Shown: positions 1-7,391 of the stretch, piece by piece | Position numbering within the stretch: the stretch's first letter is position 1 | How the letters are laid out: the number at the start of each line of letters is the position of its first letter | DNA from: an uncultured Bacillota bacterium | GTDB taxonomy: Bacteria > Bacillota_I > Bacilli_A > RFN20 > CAG-826 | DNA length: 9,697 bases | Assembly: GCA_949298295.1 (NCBI GenBank) | Contig: CASFWS010000028.1 | Span: forward strand, 1 to 9,697 | Direction: 5' to 3' | Made by a program: the position numbers and the translations under genes | Notes under the pieces: model-generated | Database searches by the model: none | Seen by the model: only the letters and a program-made list of their open reading frames with translations | Told to the model about the DNA's origin: nothing

Positions 1-27
1 ATCCTCGGAAAGGGCGTCAAGCTGTAG
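1..27 (+). CDS. 3' end of a plus-strand gene (partial, unidentified)
   Basis: Reading from base 1, the frame gives I-L-G-K-G-V-K-L and then TAG at 25-27. A good terminator follows 16 bases later, as expected for a gene end. Eight residues are too few to name a family. The call rests on the open frame, the stop codon and the terminator only, so it could be chance. If real, the gene runs towards the AbiE pair and shares a terminator with it. Confidence 0.4.
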   Translation: MLGKGVKL

Positions 28-39
28 GCAAAAACATCG

Positions 40-75
40 AAAAAGGCCGGCAAAAGCCCGGCCTATTTTCGGTTT
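40..75. terminator. Bidirectional rho-independent terminator
   Basis: A perfect 7-bp stem (44-50 AGGCCGG with 58-64 CCGGCCT) encloses a 7-base loop. ATTTT follows on the plus side, and a run of five T (the complement of 40-44) follows on the minus side. It lies between a plus-strand gene end and the minus-strand toxin stop, so it probably ends transcripts from both directions. Confidence 0.75.
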
Positions 76-85
76 TCCTTCCTTT

Positions 86-955
86 TTAGGCTTCTACGAG
101 CCCTTCGACGATCGAGGAAAAGAAATCCTTTTCGAAGTAGGTAAGGGAAGTGCCGGGCTTAAGGAAAGCCTCGACGTCCTCCCTCGCCTCCCCCCAGTCG
201 ACGAGGGCAAAGCGTTCTCGAAGCATGGCCTTGACGTTTTCGATGCCGAGGCTAGCGCCTTCGTAGAGGCCGGCTTGCCTCAGCTTGTTCTCGAGATAGG
301 CCATGTTGACCTTGGTGCCTAGTCCCAAAAGATAGGCCAAATCGTAGAAGTCGCGTCCTTTGACGCGCCCATGCCATTGCCTAGCAAGGCAAGCCGCCAG
401 CTTGGCGGCAAAAAGGGAGGGACGGTCAAGGACCCGCATCTTGAAGGGAAAGGGAAAGGCCCGGAAGGCCGGTCCGGAGGCAAACCCCAAAGCCGGGCGC
501 TCGTCGCATTCGATTTTGATTTTGAGCTTCTGATCGGGATTCACGCCCCGGCTGCTCGATTCGCCGAAGAAGAGAGCCAAAGCATCGGCGAGGTTAACGG
601 ATACGAATCCCGACATTATGTTGCTTGGGCCCTTCTTTTCCTTGATTGAGAAATCGATCGGGAGGTCGACTCCGCAGGAGAGGAAACTGCGCCTGATGCT
701 CGGAAAGGCCTGATCGATCCTAGCGGAACCTTCTCTCGAAAGAAGGGTGAAATCCAAATCTTCGGAAAAGCGCGGAAGGTTAACGAAAAGGCGAAGGGCC
801 GTTCCGCCGTAAAATCCGGCCCGGTCGAAAAAGGAGGCTTCGGAGAGGCCGAACAAAACGATTTCCTGAAAAACTTCCCTGATAGCGAATGCCTTCGCAT
901 CCAAACCGGCGTTTCGATATTCTTCAAAAAGCGACGACAAACCCTCGTTCAACAC
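86..955 (-). CDS. abiEii: AbiEii-type nucleotidyltransferase toxin (type IV toxin-antitoxin)
   Basis: This 289-residue protein belongs to the AbiEii/DUF1814 nucleotidyltransferase family, the toxin half of AbiE systems linked to phage resistance. Known members transfer nucleotides to RNA targets such as tRNA. Visible motifs are GGTALR (50-55), RFSEDLDF with the acidic pair D66/D68 (62-69), KIKIE (145-149) and GRDFYDL (200-206). These match the four conserved motifs in order, and the length is normal for the family, so the enzyme looks intact. The start is GTG at 955, with AGGAGG nine bases upstream (970-965). Its first 7 bases overlap the end of the antitoxin gene, which suggests coupled translation. 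A partial second copy of its C-terminal coding region lies at 1884-2005. The family call is confident; the actual target is unknown. Confidence 0.9.
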   Translation of the reverse strand: MLNEGLSSLFEEYRNAGLDAKAFAIREVFQEIVLFGLSEASFFDRAGFYGGTALRLFVNLPRFSEDLDFTLLSREGSARIDQAFPSIRRSFLSCGVDLPIDFSIKEKKGPSNIMSGFVSVNLADALALFFGESSSRGVNPDQKLKIKIECDERPALGFASGPAFRAFPFPFKMRVLDRPSLFAAKLAACLARQWHGRVKGRDFYDLAYLLGLGTKVNMAYLENKLRQAGLYEGASLGIENVKAMLRERFALVDWGEAREDVEAFLKPGTSLTYFEKDFFSSIVEGLVEA

Positions 956-1545
956 GTGATGTTGCCTCCTTTCGTGAGCATCTCGATCAAGAGAGAGATA
1001 TTCCGGCTCCGGTAATGAGAGCCGTACGCGACCAGCTTGGCTTTGTCAAGATTTCGAAATTGCTCCTCGTCGATCCGGAGATCGGCGAAAAGAAGGTCCT
1101 TCAGCTGTTTCAAAGAACCGACCCCGCGAAGGACATAAAGCTTGTCGAGGAGCGCCTTTTCCGGGCTAGCTATCTTATAGGGGATCCCCTTGGCTTCCAT
1201 GTCCAGGAGGCCAAAGGGAAAAGCCTCGACCGGAACATCCCGATAACGGAAGGTTCCAAAAGGCGTCTGATACTCTTTCCTCCGCCTTTTGAGGCAAGTG
1301 GCCGAAACAACGCTAAGCGTTCTTTCGGGAATCAGGCCGTAAAAGGAAAGGGCCGTCTCGAAAGATATGTACGAGGGACCGTAGATATAAGGGGCTAGAG
1401 AAAAGGGATCGGCATGCCGGTCGTCGCTATAAAGGCCATGGGTAACCGGAAAGAGGTTCCCTCGCTTGACCTCGGTTTCGATTTTAACCCCCGAGTTAAC
1501 GTAATCCAGATATTTCAGATGCAAGTCACCCGTCGAATAAAGCAT
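949..1545 (-). CDS. abiEi: AbiEi-type antitoxin / transcriptional autorepressor
   Basis: This 198-residue protein is the partner of the downstream toxin. Features typical of AbiEi antitoxins are an N-terminal winged-helix region ending in K-R-G-N-L-F-P-V-T-H-G-L-Y (about 27-39), the block SYISFETALSFYGLIPE (58-74) and ASPEKALLDKLY (126-137). Family members bind operator repeats to repress their own operon, and they counter the toxin without stable binding (type IV). I chose ATG at 1545. It has GGAG six bases upstream and fits the promoter whose -10 box is at 1571-1566. A longer reading from TTG at 1566 would start inside that -10 box and has no ribosome binding site. The gene ends in TGA at 951-949, overlapping the toxin start. 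Confidence 0.85.
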   Translation of the reverse strand: MLYSTGDLHLKYLDYVNSGVKIETEVKRGNLFPVTHGLYSDDRHADPFSLAPYIYGPSYISFETALSFYGLIPERTLSVVSATCLKRRRKEYQTPFGTFRYRDVPVEAFPFGLLDMEAKGIPYKIASPEKALLDKLYVLRGVGSLKQLKDLLFADLRIDEEQFRNLDKAKLVAYGSHYRSRNISLLIEMLTKGGNITC

Positions 1546-1565
1546 ATATTTCTCCAGATATTCCA

Positions 1566-1594
1566 AATATATTGGTTTTTTTAGAGCAAATCAA
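1566..1594 (-). promoter_or_regulatory. Promoter of the AbiE operon
   Basis: On the minus strand, TTGATT (1594-1589) is followed by exactly 17 bases and then TATATT (1571-1566), close to the sigma-70/SigA consensus. Transcription would start near 1559, giving a short leader with GGAG at 1555-1552 ahead of the ATG at 1545. I did not find a clear pair of inverted repeats of the kind AbiEi proteins often bind, so autoregulation is inferred from the family only. Confidence 0.65.
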
Positions 1595-2161
1595 TGGTCC
1601 TAATGACAGCGGAGCCAGCACTCCCATAAAAAACCGCCTAGGCTAAAAACCGCTTCTCTTCCCCTGAAAAAGCCGGGCGCGGAAGAGGCTGGGGTAGATG
1701 CCAAGGCTGAGGCTGGGCGCAGCTTAGGCGTTGGCCAAAGAGGTTCGGGAGCGCTTGTCCCCTTTCGTCCTAGATCGTGCCCTGCCTCACGGGATGGTAC
1801 GGCAGCGCTTTAAGATAGCGCCGGTCGGCCGCCCGGAGAGAAACTTTCCAAACCGAGATGGCGTTTCCGACTTGTCTCGCTTCGTAAAGAAGGACGGGCT
1901 TAAGGAAATCTCCTACGTCCTCCCGCGCCTCCTGCCAATCGACGAGGGCAAAGCGTTCCCGAAGCATGGCCTTGACGTTTTCGATGCCGAGGCGAACGCC
2001 TTTGGAGCCTTCGCCAAAAGGCAGGAAAAGGCCATCACGGATAAGCAAAACCGGTCTGAGGGACCGGGATTTTCAGAAGGTATCCCAGCAGTGGCTAGAA
2101 AGGACTTTTTACTGAGTTGGCTATTTTATGCAAGCTTGCCTTTTTGTTAGAGGCGTTGCTT
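1595..2161. other. Gene-poor stretch with toxin-gene debris
   Basis: No gene here has both a ribosome binding site and recognisable content. Bases 1884-2005 are a broken copy of the AbiEii gene, described separately. Bases 1628-1650 hold GCGGTTTTT twice (minus strand) around the palindrome GCCTAGGC; a T run follows, but the hairpin is too small to call a terminator. Bases 2010-2160 become A+T-rich towards the next gene and show no clear terminator. Confidence 0.6.
1884..2005 (-). pseudogene. Truncated duplicate of the AbiEii toxin C-terminal region
   Basis: This segment repeats bases 141-260 of the intact toxin gene. Bases 1939-1993 match 198-252 with one difference in 55 positions, and similarity then falls off on both sides. 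The minus-strand frame encodes LGIENVKAMLRERFALVDW and, a few residues on, EAREDV and FLKP, nearly identical to residues 236-267 of the toxin. The catalytic motifs (GGT, S-x-D-L-D) are absent, and neither flank continues the toxin sequence. It is therefore a non-functional relic. It may come from a second AbiE operon, from a partial duplication, or from a recombination event that left one junction behind. Confidence 0.85.
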
Positions 2162-2944
2162 TTAAAAACTTATGATCGCTTGTAGTTCCTTGATCATTCT
2201 TTGAAGAGTATCTAAGAATATTTCTTTATCAATAAAAGCGTTGGATAACAATAAATCAAAATTCCTTTGAAAATCTTTTGGCAAAATTGCACATTCTTTC
2301 AATGCATAAAACATCATTCTCTTTTCGCCTGGATGAGTAATCTCATTTACGGCAAATATTACGTCAAAATAAGATTCGATGAAGGCTGCTAAACGGTGAT
2401 TGACGCTGATAAAATCGGAACGATTTAAGGCTTTTTCTATTTGCTTATCATAGGAAGGCAGATAACCGCTTAATAATGACAAATTCCTTTTTATTATGTT
2501 TTCTTTTAACTTGTCAGGATATTTAATGTCATATTGTTTCTTTAATTTTTCAAGTTTGCCATTTCGGTCGAACAAGATTTTGCAAGTCTTTAAGTTATGC
2601 CACAAACAGGTGGTATAACCATTGGAAGCCACTCCATCATCCACCACTCTTGAGATGTTTTTGGCAAAATCGTCCAAATGGCGATACAAGATATCGATAT
2701 CAATATCGTCTTTTAACGTACAATCGTCTTCCAATTCCCAATATGAGTTAGAAAGTTCAATATACCTACAAGTTCCATCTAATATTCTTTTTCTCACTTC
2801 TAAGGAAGGCACATTCGTTACGTAAACATAAAGATCGTAATCCGATTTTTCATCATAATTATCGGAAGATCTTGATCCGCCTAAGGCCAGTGCCTCTACC
2901 TCGTTGATTTTCTTAAACTCTCCAACTAACTTTTCAAAGTACAT
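2162..2944 (-). CDS. Nucleotidyltransferase-fold protein, DUF4037-like (probably transferred)
   Basis: This 260-residue cytoplasmic protein has a minimal nucleotidyltransferase domain at its N-terminus: GGSRSS (22-27), SDYDL with D35/D37 (34-38), and a third acidic site in DIDIDIL (80-86, likely D84). A helical C-terminal part with HNLKTCKILFDRNGKL (116-131) resembles DUF4037 proteins, some of which are annotated as aminoglycoside-type adenylyltransferases. The substrate cannot be told from the sequence. Two 60-base lines I counted are 23% and 37% G+C, against about 60% in genes to the right, so transfer is likely. The start is ATG at 2944, with only a weak GGTG signal at 2956-2953. It sits about 20 bases from the likely right end of a decayed IS3-type element, which may supply its promoter. 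Confidence 0.75.
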   Translation of the reverse strand: MYFEKLVGEFKKINEVEALALGGSRSSDNYDEKSDYDLYVYVTNVPSLEVRKRILDGTCRYIELSNSYWELEDDCTLKDDIDIDILYRHLDDFAKNISRVVDDGVASNGYTTCLWHNLKTCKILFDRNGKLEKLKKQYDIKYPDKLKENIIKRNLSLLSGYLPSYDKQIEKALNRSDFISVNHRLAAFIESYFDVIFAVNEITHPGEKRMMFYALKECAILPKDFQRNFDLLLSNAFIDKEIFLDTLQRMIKELQAIISF

Positions 2945-2988
2945 AATGTATACACCGCTTCTTATGCGTGCCCCGAATCCTGGACACT

Positions 2989-3018
2989 ATTATCCCTAGG
3001 CTTCTCTCACCTCGTCAA
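2989..3018 (-). promoter_or_regulatory. Outward promoter-like signal in the IS end
   Basis: On the minus strand, TTGACG (3018-3013) is followed by 18 bases and then GATAAT (2994-2989); each hexamer is five of six to consensus. The -35 box lies within the last codons of the transposase remnant and the -10 lies between its stop and the element end. Transcription would start near 2982 and run into the nucleotidyltransferase gene with a leader of about 38 bases. This is a sequence match only. Confidence 0.5.
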
Positions 3019-3277
3019 CGCGGATGCCGCCCGGCATTTGGCCGGGGGCATCCATTTTGCTTTCGACTTGATCCTCCTGTCGTTGTAGCAGTCGATGCAT
3101 TCAGAGACGGCCTTCTTAAATCGCTCAAGGTTCTGGACTCCGATTAGTGCCCGCAGGGCATCTCGTTCTTCATGATGCCGAAGGACGATTCCGTCATGCG
3201 GTTGTCGATGAATTGCCCTTCCTGGGCACGGACTGGGCCATTCCCTTCCCCTCGAAAGACTTGGTGAGGACCCATTG
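3007..3277 (-). pseudogene. Broken C-terminal part of an IS3-family transposase (OrfB/DDE)
   Basis: Three pieces in different frames recreate the end of an IS3-family DDE integrase. The first is Q-W-V-L-T-K-S-F-E then MAQSVPRKGN (from 3277). The second is FIDNRMTESSFGIMKNEM, which carries the region of the last catalytic acidic residue (family pattern D-N-x-x-x-E-S-F-F-x-x-L-K). The third is ERFKKAVSECIDCYNDRR followed by IKSKAKWMPP (from 3126), ending in TGA at 3009-3007. At least two frameshifts separate them, so no functional protein is made. The match to the family's Y-I-x-x-Y-N-x-x-R and M-x-P patterns is clear. Upstream of 3277 I could not follow the homology. Confidence 0.8.
3022..3053. 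repeat. Strong hairpin inside the IS remnant
   Basis: GGATGCC (3022-3028) pairs with GGCATCC (3047-3053), and CCCGGC (3030-3035) pairs with GCCGGG (3041-3046). This gives a 13-bp stem with one bulged base and a 5-base loop. On the plus strand it is followed by ATTTTGCTTT, so it could act as a weak terminator against transcription entering the element from outside. It lies within the transposase coding remnant. Confidence 0.5.
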
Positions 3278-3429
3278 ATTCGGCAACCGGAAAACCCCTC
3301 CTCAGGGCATCGAAAGGCTCATCCGATCATGTCTGAGTACTTGGGCGAGACCTCGGAAACCTCAAAGGCCAGGGGAACGGCCTTAAAGACCTTGCCGCTT
3401 TTAGAGGACCCGTTTTTTTGCATGGAAAA
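3278..3429. other. Intergenic stretch with no recognised gene
   Basis: Between the transposase remnant and the ATPase terminator I see no gene with a ribosome binding site. A minus-strand frame near 3330-3420 reads K-V-F-K-A-V-P-L-A-F-E-V-S-E-V-S-P-K-Y-S-D before a stop. It may be further decayed mobile-element sequence, but I could not place it. Confidence 0.4.
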
Positions 3430-3451
3430 AGGGGCAGGTTCCCCTGCCCCT
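3425..3451 (-). terminator. Terminator of the sugar ATPase gene
   Basis: A perfect 9-bp stem (3430-3438 with 3443-3451) encloses a 4-base loop, followed on the minus strand by a run of T at 3429-3426. It begins 17 bases past the TAG of the ATPase gene. This is a textbook intrinsic terminator, so the ATPase transcript ends here and does not continue into the IS remnant. Confidence 0.9.
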
Positions 3452-3467
3452 CGATTGGTCCTAAGGA

Positions 3468-4814
<1,347 letters not shown>

Positions 4815-4854
4815 GTATCTCCTTTTCCGGGGCAATCCCCGCTTGGCTAGGGCG

Positions 4855-4883
4855 ATTATATGAAAGCGCTTGCACCTTGTCTA
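4855..4883 (-). promoter_or_regulatory. Promoter of the sugar ATPase gene
   Basis: On the minus strand, TAGACA (4883-4878) is followed by 17 bases and a perfect TATAAT (4860-4855). The spacing is ideal, with one -35 mismatch to TTGACA. Transcription would start near 4848, some 34 bases before the ATG at 4814. The whole spacer is occupied by a cre-like operator, described separately. Confidence 0.8.
4861..4874 (-). promoter_or_regulatory. cre-like operator for a LacI-family regulator
   Basis: The minus-strand sequence TGCAAGCGCTTTCA is a near-perfect palindrome that fits the catabolite-responsive element pattern TGNNANCGNTNNCA bound by CcpA and related LacI-family repressors such as MalR. Its place between -35 and -10 means binding would block RNA polymerase. 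Repression of this sugar ATPase under good carbon supply, or by a local maltose repressor, is the natural inference. The regulator itself is not in the window. Confidence 0.75.
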
Positions 4884-4896
4884 GTGCACGGTGCAC
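4884..4896. promoter_or_regulatory. Second palindrome next to the -35 box
   Basis: GTGCAC, one G, then GTGCAC again forms a 13-base inverted repeat (each half is itself a palindrome) that abuts the -35 box of the ATPase promoter. Its position just upstream of -35 suits an activator or a second repressor site. The binding protein is unknown. It is too short and poorly placed to be a terminator. Confidence 0.5.
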
Positions 4897-4954
4897 AAAT
4901 CAAATCAGGAAGGCTAGGCTCCTCCTGCCCTCCCCTTCCAAGGAGGCCGGAAGA

Positions 4955-4997
4955 AGGCAAAAGAAAACCCCGCTTTTCATTCTTTAAGCGTGGTTTT
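4955..4997 (-). terminator. Terminator after the PucR-type regulator gene
   Basis: Bases 4986-4997 pair with 4964-4975 over 12 positions with one mismatch, around a 10-base loop. The minus-strand 3' arm ends in GGTTTT and runs on to CTTTT. It begins 13 bases after the regulator stop codon and separates that operon from the ATPase promoter. Confidence 0.7.
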
Positions 4998-5009
4998 GCC
5001 GTTGTTTCC

Positions 5010-5576
5010 CTACTTCCGGCCGTAGGCTTCGTAGAGCTCGATGAGGAGGGCGTTATGGTAGTCCCGGGGATCGATCCCCGTCACCTCGACGAACTTGTTC
5101 AGGCGGTAGTTGAAGGTGTTCCGGTGGACGTAGATGGCCTCGCTTGCCCGAATGGCGTCGAGGCCGCTCCGGAGGTAGGCGATGGCCGTGAGGTAGACCT
5201 CGCGGTCGAGACCCGAGAACTCTCCCCGGAGGAGGGGGAGGGAGGAGTAGTCGCGGTAGTAGAATTCCCGGAGGAGGACGTCGGAAGGGAAGAAGGCGCT
5301 ATTGGGGAAGTAGGAAAGCCCCTCGACGATGAGCTTCCGCGAAAGGGGCGTGTCGGCGTGGCTCCGAAGTAAGGAAAGGGTCGTCCCGAGGTCGTCGCGG
5401 ATGGCCATGAGGGAGGCGTGGAGAGGCATGAAGAGGTCCTTCGAGGCGTAGACGAGGCCGGAGGTATTCGATTCCCGCTCGAGGCGGAAAGGAACCCCGA
5501 GGGAAGACAGGGCTCCCTCGAGGGCGAGGTGGTCAAGGGGTCCCTCGGACCGATAGAGATAGACGAAATCGCGCAT
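5010..5576 (-). CDS. PucR/CdaR-like helix-turn-helix regulator
   Basis: This 188-residue protein ends in a PucR-type DNA-binding domain (HTH_30, about 132-183), with AYLRSGLDAIRASEAIYVHR (133-152), NTFNYRLNKF (153-162) and TGIDPRDYHNALLIELY (166-182). Those blocks match the family pattern closely. The N-terminal 120 residues show no domain I recognise and are shorter than the GAF-like or sugar-diacid sensors of longer members. The ATG at 5576 follows the glucosidase TAG with no gap (TAGATG), and I see no ribosome binding site, so its translation probably depends on ribosomes finishing the glucosidase. Regulation of the glucosidase or of sugar uptake is inferred from this coupling. What it senses is unknown. 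Confidence 0.8.
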   Translation of the reverse strand: MRDFVYLYRSEGPLDHLALEGALSSLGVPFRLERESNTSGLVYASKDLFMPLHASLMAIRDDLGTTLSLLRSHADTPLSRKLIVEGLSYFPNSAFFPSDVLLREFYYRDYSSLPLLRGEFSGLDREVYLTAIAYLRSGLDAIRASEAIYVHRNTFNYRLNKFVEVTGIDPRDYHNALLIELYEAYGRK

Positions 5577-7274
5577 CTAGCGGATCTTTAGGAGATAGCA
5601 CTCGAAGGGGCGGAGGGTGAAGACGTGGTCCTTGAGGAGGACGCCGTCGTAATTGTGGAGGACGATGTCCCCGATCTCGTAATTGAAGGTGAAATACGTC
5701 TCGTAGGGCCGGAAGTTCGAGACGACCATGATGGTCGAGCTCCCCCGGTGGAGGTAGGCGAAGACGTCGGGATGGTCGTAGTCGACGATCTCGAGCTTCC
5801 CGTTGTTCACGATGTCGTTGTAGATGGCGTTCTTCCGGAAGGAGATGGCGTACTGGAAGTAGTTGAGGATCGAATAGGGATCCTCCATCTGCTCCTGGAC
5901 GTTCACCCCTTCGAGGTAGTTCGGGTTGACCTTGACCTTGGGAGCGCCCTTCGAGAAGCCGGCGTTGCTCGTCTTGTTCCACTGCATCGGGGTCCGGGCA
6001 TTGATCCGGTTGGCCCGCCGCCAGAAGCGGAGGATCGTCTCATCGTCGTAGCCCGCCTCCTTCATGCTCTTCAAGGCGTCGCGGTTGGCTTCGTCATTGA
6101 GGAAATCATCGAGGCGGTCGTAGGTGACGTTGCTCATCCCGATCTCGTCCCCCTGGTAGATGAAGGGGGTCCCGTAAAGGAAGAGGAGGGTCGTCACGAG
6201 CATCTTGGCGCTTTCGGCCCGGTAAAGGACCGAGCCGTATTGGCTAAGGACTCGGGGGTGGTCGTGGTTGCACCAATAAAGGGGGAGGTCGCACGTCGCG
6301 GCGTTTTGGTACCACCGCATGAAGTTGTTCTTGAGGGAGATGACGTCGGTCTTAATTTCCTCATCCTTCTTGTCGATCGAGCCGTAGGCCCCGTTGTTCC
6401 AGACGGTGTCGAAGTTGAAGACGAGGTTGATCGGTCCTTTTCCCCGCTCGGAGAAAAGGCGGGCTTGGGAAGGCTGGACGCAGCCGCCGACCTCCCCGAC
6501 GAGAAGGGTGTCCTCCTTGACGCCCTTCTCCCGGAATTCCCGGAGGTAGGTTAGCAGTTCCGGGCGGTTGGAAAACTCGCTCGGGTCGAGGACGTAGCCC
6601 TCCCTTCCGACCGGAAGGGGGCTATCCTCGAAGGTCGGGTTCTTGGCCAGGTGCGAGATGGCGTCCATCCGGAAGCCGTCGGCCCCGAGGTCGACGTAGT
6701 GCCGGGCAATGGCGTAATAGCGTTCCCGAAGCCGGGGGTTCGACCAGTCGGTGTCCGGCATCGAGGGAGCGAAGACGTGAAGGTAGAACTCGTCCTCGGT
6801 CCCCGGCATCCTTTCCCAGGCCGAGGTCGAGAAGAAACTCCCCCAGTTGTTGGGAGGAAGGAGGTTCCCCTGGGCATCCCGCCGGCCCTTCCGGACGATG
6901 TAGTAGGATCTTTCCTCGGAATGCGGGTCTTCCTTGGCCTTCAGGAACCACTCGTGGGCGTCGCTGGTGTGGTTCATCGCGAAATCGAGGAGGACGCGGA
7001 TCCCCCGGAGATGGGCCTCGCGGAGCAAGGTCTTCAAATCCTCGTCGCTCCCGAAAAGGGGATTGACGTGGAGATAGTCGCTAACGTCGTATCCGTTGTC
7101 CTTCATCGGGGAGGCGAAGATCGGGCAGATCCAGAGGAGATCGATCCCGAGTTCCCGGAGGTAGTCGAGCTTCTCGACGATGCCGGGGAGGTCGCCGATC
7201 CCATCGCCGTTCGCGTCCTTATAGGCCGCCGGGTAAACGATGTACCCGATTGAATTGCGCCACCACGCTTCCAC
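5577..7274 (-). CDS. GH13 alpha-glucosidase (oligo-glucosidase type)
   Basis: This 565-residue cytoplasmic enzyme would cleave terminal alpha-linked glucose from short oligosaccharides by the retaining GH13 mechanism. Visible motifs are the calcium-site-like DANGDGIGD (20-28), NHTS (101-104), GFRMDAI with nucleophile D204, LLVGE with acid/base E261, and NHDHPR with D338; a C-terminal beta domain follows. Length and motifs fit the oligo-1,6-glucosidase/alpha-glucosidase subgroup. Ala205 after the nucleophile, where 1,6-specific enzymes have Val, suggests alpha-1,4 links (maltose-type) as a family-based inference. There is no signal peptide. GTG at 7274 is chosen because AAGGAGG lies 8 bases upstream (7289-7283) and the product then starts MEAWWRNSIGYIVYP, as in the family. 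ATG at 7304 or TTG at 7337 are possible but overlap or precede a TATAAT box. Confidence 0.9.
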   Translation of the reverse strand: MEAWWRNSIGYIVYPAAYKDANGDGIGDLPGIVEKLDYLRELGIDLLWICPIFASPMKDNGYDVSDYLHVNPLFGSDEDLKTLLREAHLRGIRVLLDFAMNHTSDAHEWFLKAKEDPHSEERSYYIVRKGRRDAQGNLLPPNNWGSFFSTSAWERMPGTEDEFYLHVFAPSMPDTDWSNPRLRERYYAIARHYVDLGADGFRMDAISHLAKNPTFEDSPLPVGREGYVLDPSEFSNRPELLTYLREFREKGVKEDTLLVGEVGGCVQPSQARLFSERGKGPINLVFNFDTVWNNGAYGSIDKKDEEIKTDVISLKNNFMRWYQNAATCDLPLYWCNHDHPRVLSQYGSVLYRAESAKMLVTTLLFLYGTPFIYQGDEIGMSNVTYDRLDDFLNDEANRDALKSMKEAGYDDETILRFWRRANRINARTPMQWNKTSNAGFSKGAPKVKVNPNYLEGVNVQEQMEDPYSILNYFQYAISFRKNAIYNDIVNNGKLEIVDYDHPDVFAYLHRGSSTIMVVSNFRPYETYFTFNYEIGDIVLHNYDGVLLKDHVFTLRPFECYLLKIR

Positions 7275-7302
7275 CCTGAAATCCTCCTTGGCGTTCATCG
7301 CC

Positions 7303-7308
7303 ATTATA
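7303..7308 (-). promoter_or_regulatory. Possible -10 box for the glucosidase-regulator operon
   Basis: A perfect TATAAT stands on the minus strand. It would start transcription near 7296, just upstream of the AAGGAGG (7289-7283) that serves the GTG at 7274. No good -35 hexamer sits at 16-18 bases, so this is a partial promoter that may need an activator. No clear cre-like site was found at 7275-7391. Confidence 0.45.
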
Positions 7309-7391
7309 AAGCCGCCTTTGACCCAAGTGTATGCCAATGCGCAGCCCGGGTCCTCCGAAAGGAGCGAAAGCCATCCGCGACGGGAAAAAGC

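Larger units (their letters stand above)
2965..3277 (-). mobile_element. Right-end remnant of an IS3-family element
   Basis: The segment holds the 3' part of a decayed IS3-family (IS150-like) transposase, followed after its stop codon by an end-like sequence containing GTGTCCAGGATTCGGGG (minus strand, 2986-2970). This resembles the terminal repeats of such elements. A CA at 2966-2965 would fit the family's TG...CA termini, so the boundary is placed there tentatively. No left end or first open reading frame (OrfA) is visible in the window, so the element is truncated and cannot move by itself. Its left boundary in minus-strand terms, beyond 3277, is not defined. Confidence 0.7.

Noticed and set aside
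1620..1740. Repeated GGCTGAGGCTGGG-like and GCGGTTTTT units, considered as a CRISPR or terminator
   Set aside because: There are only two short copies of each, with no regular spacing and no hairpin of useful length.
1770..2048. A 92-codon minus-strand frame as a free-standing small gene
   Set aside because: Its recognisable part is only the duplicated toxin C-terminus, without the catalytic motifs; it is better read as a pseudogene fragment.
1731..2150. A 139-codon plus-strand open frame in the gene-poor stretch
   Set aside because: It covers the antisense side of the toxin fragment, has no ribosome binding site and starts from TTG, so it is chance.
5625..6554. A 309-codon plus-strand open frame opposite the glucosidase
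   Set aside because: It is the same mirror-frame effect; the product is Asp/Val/Glu-rich and without domain signal, and the opposite strand encodes the GH13 catalytic residues.
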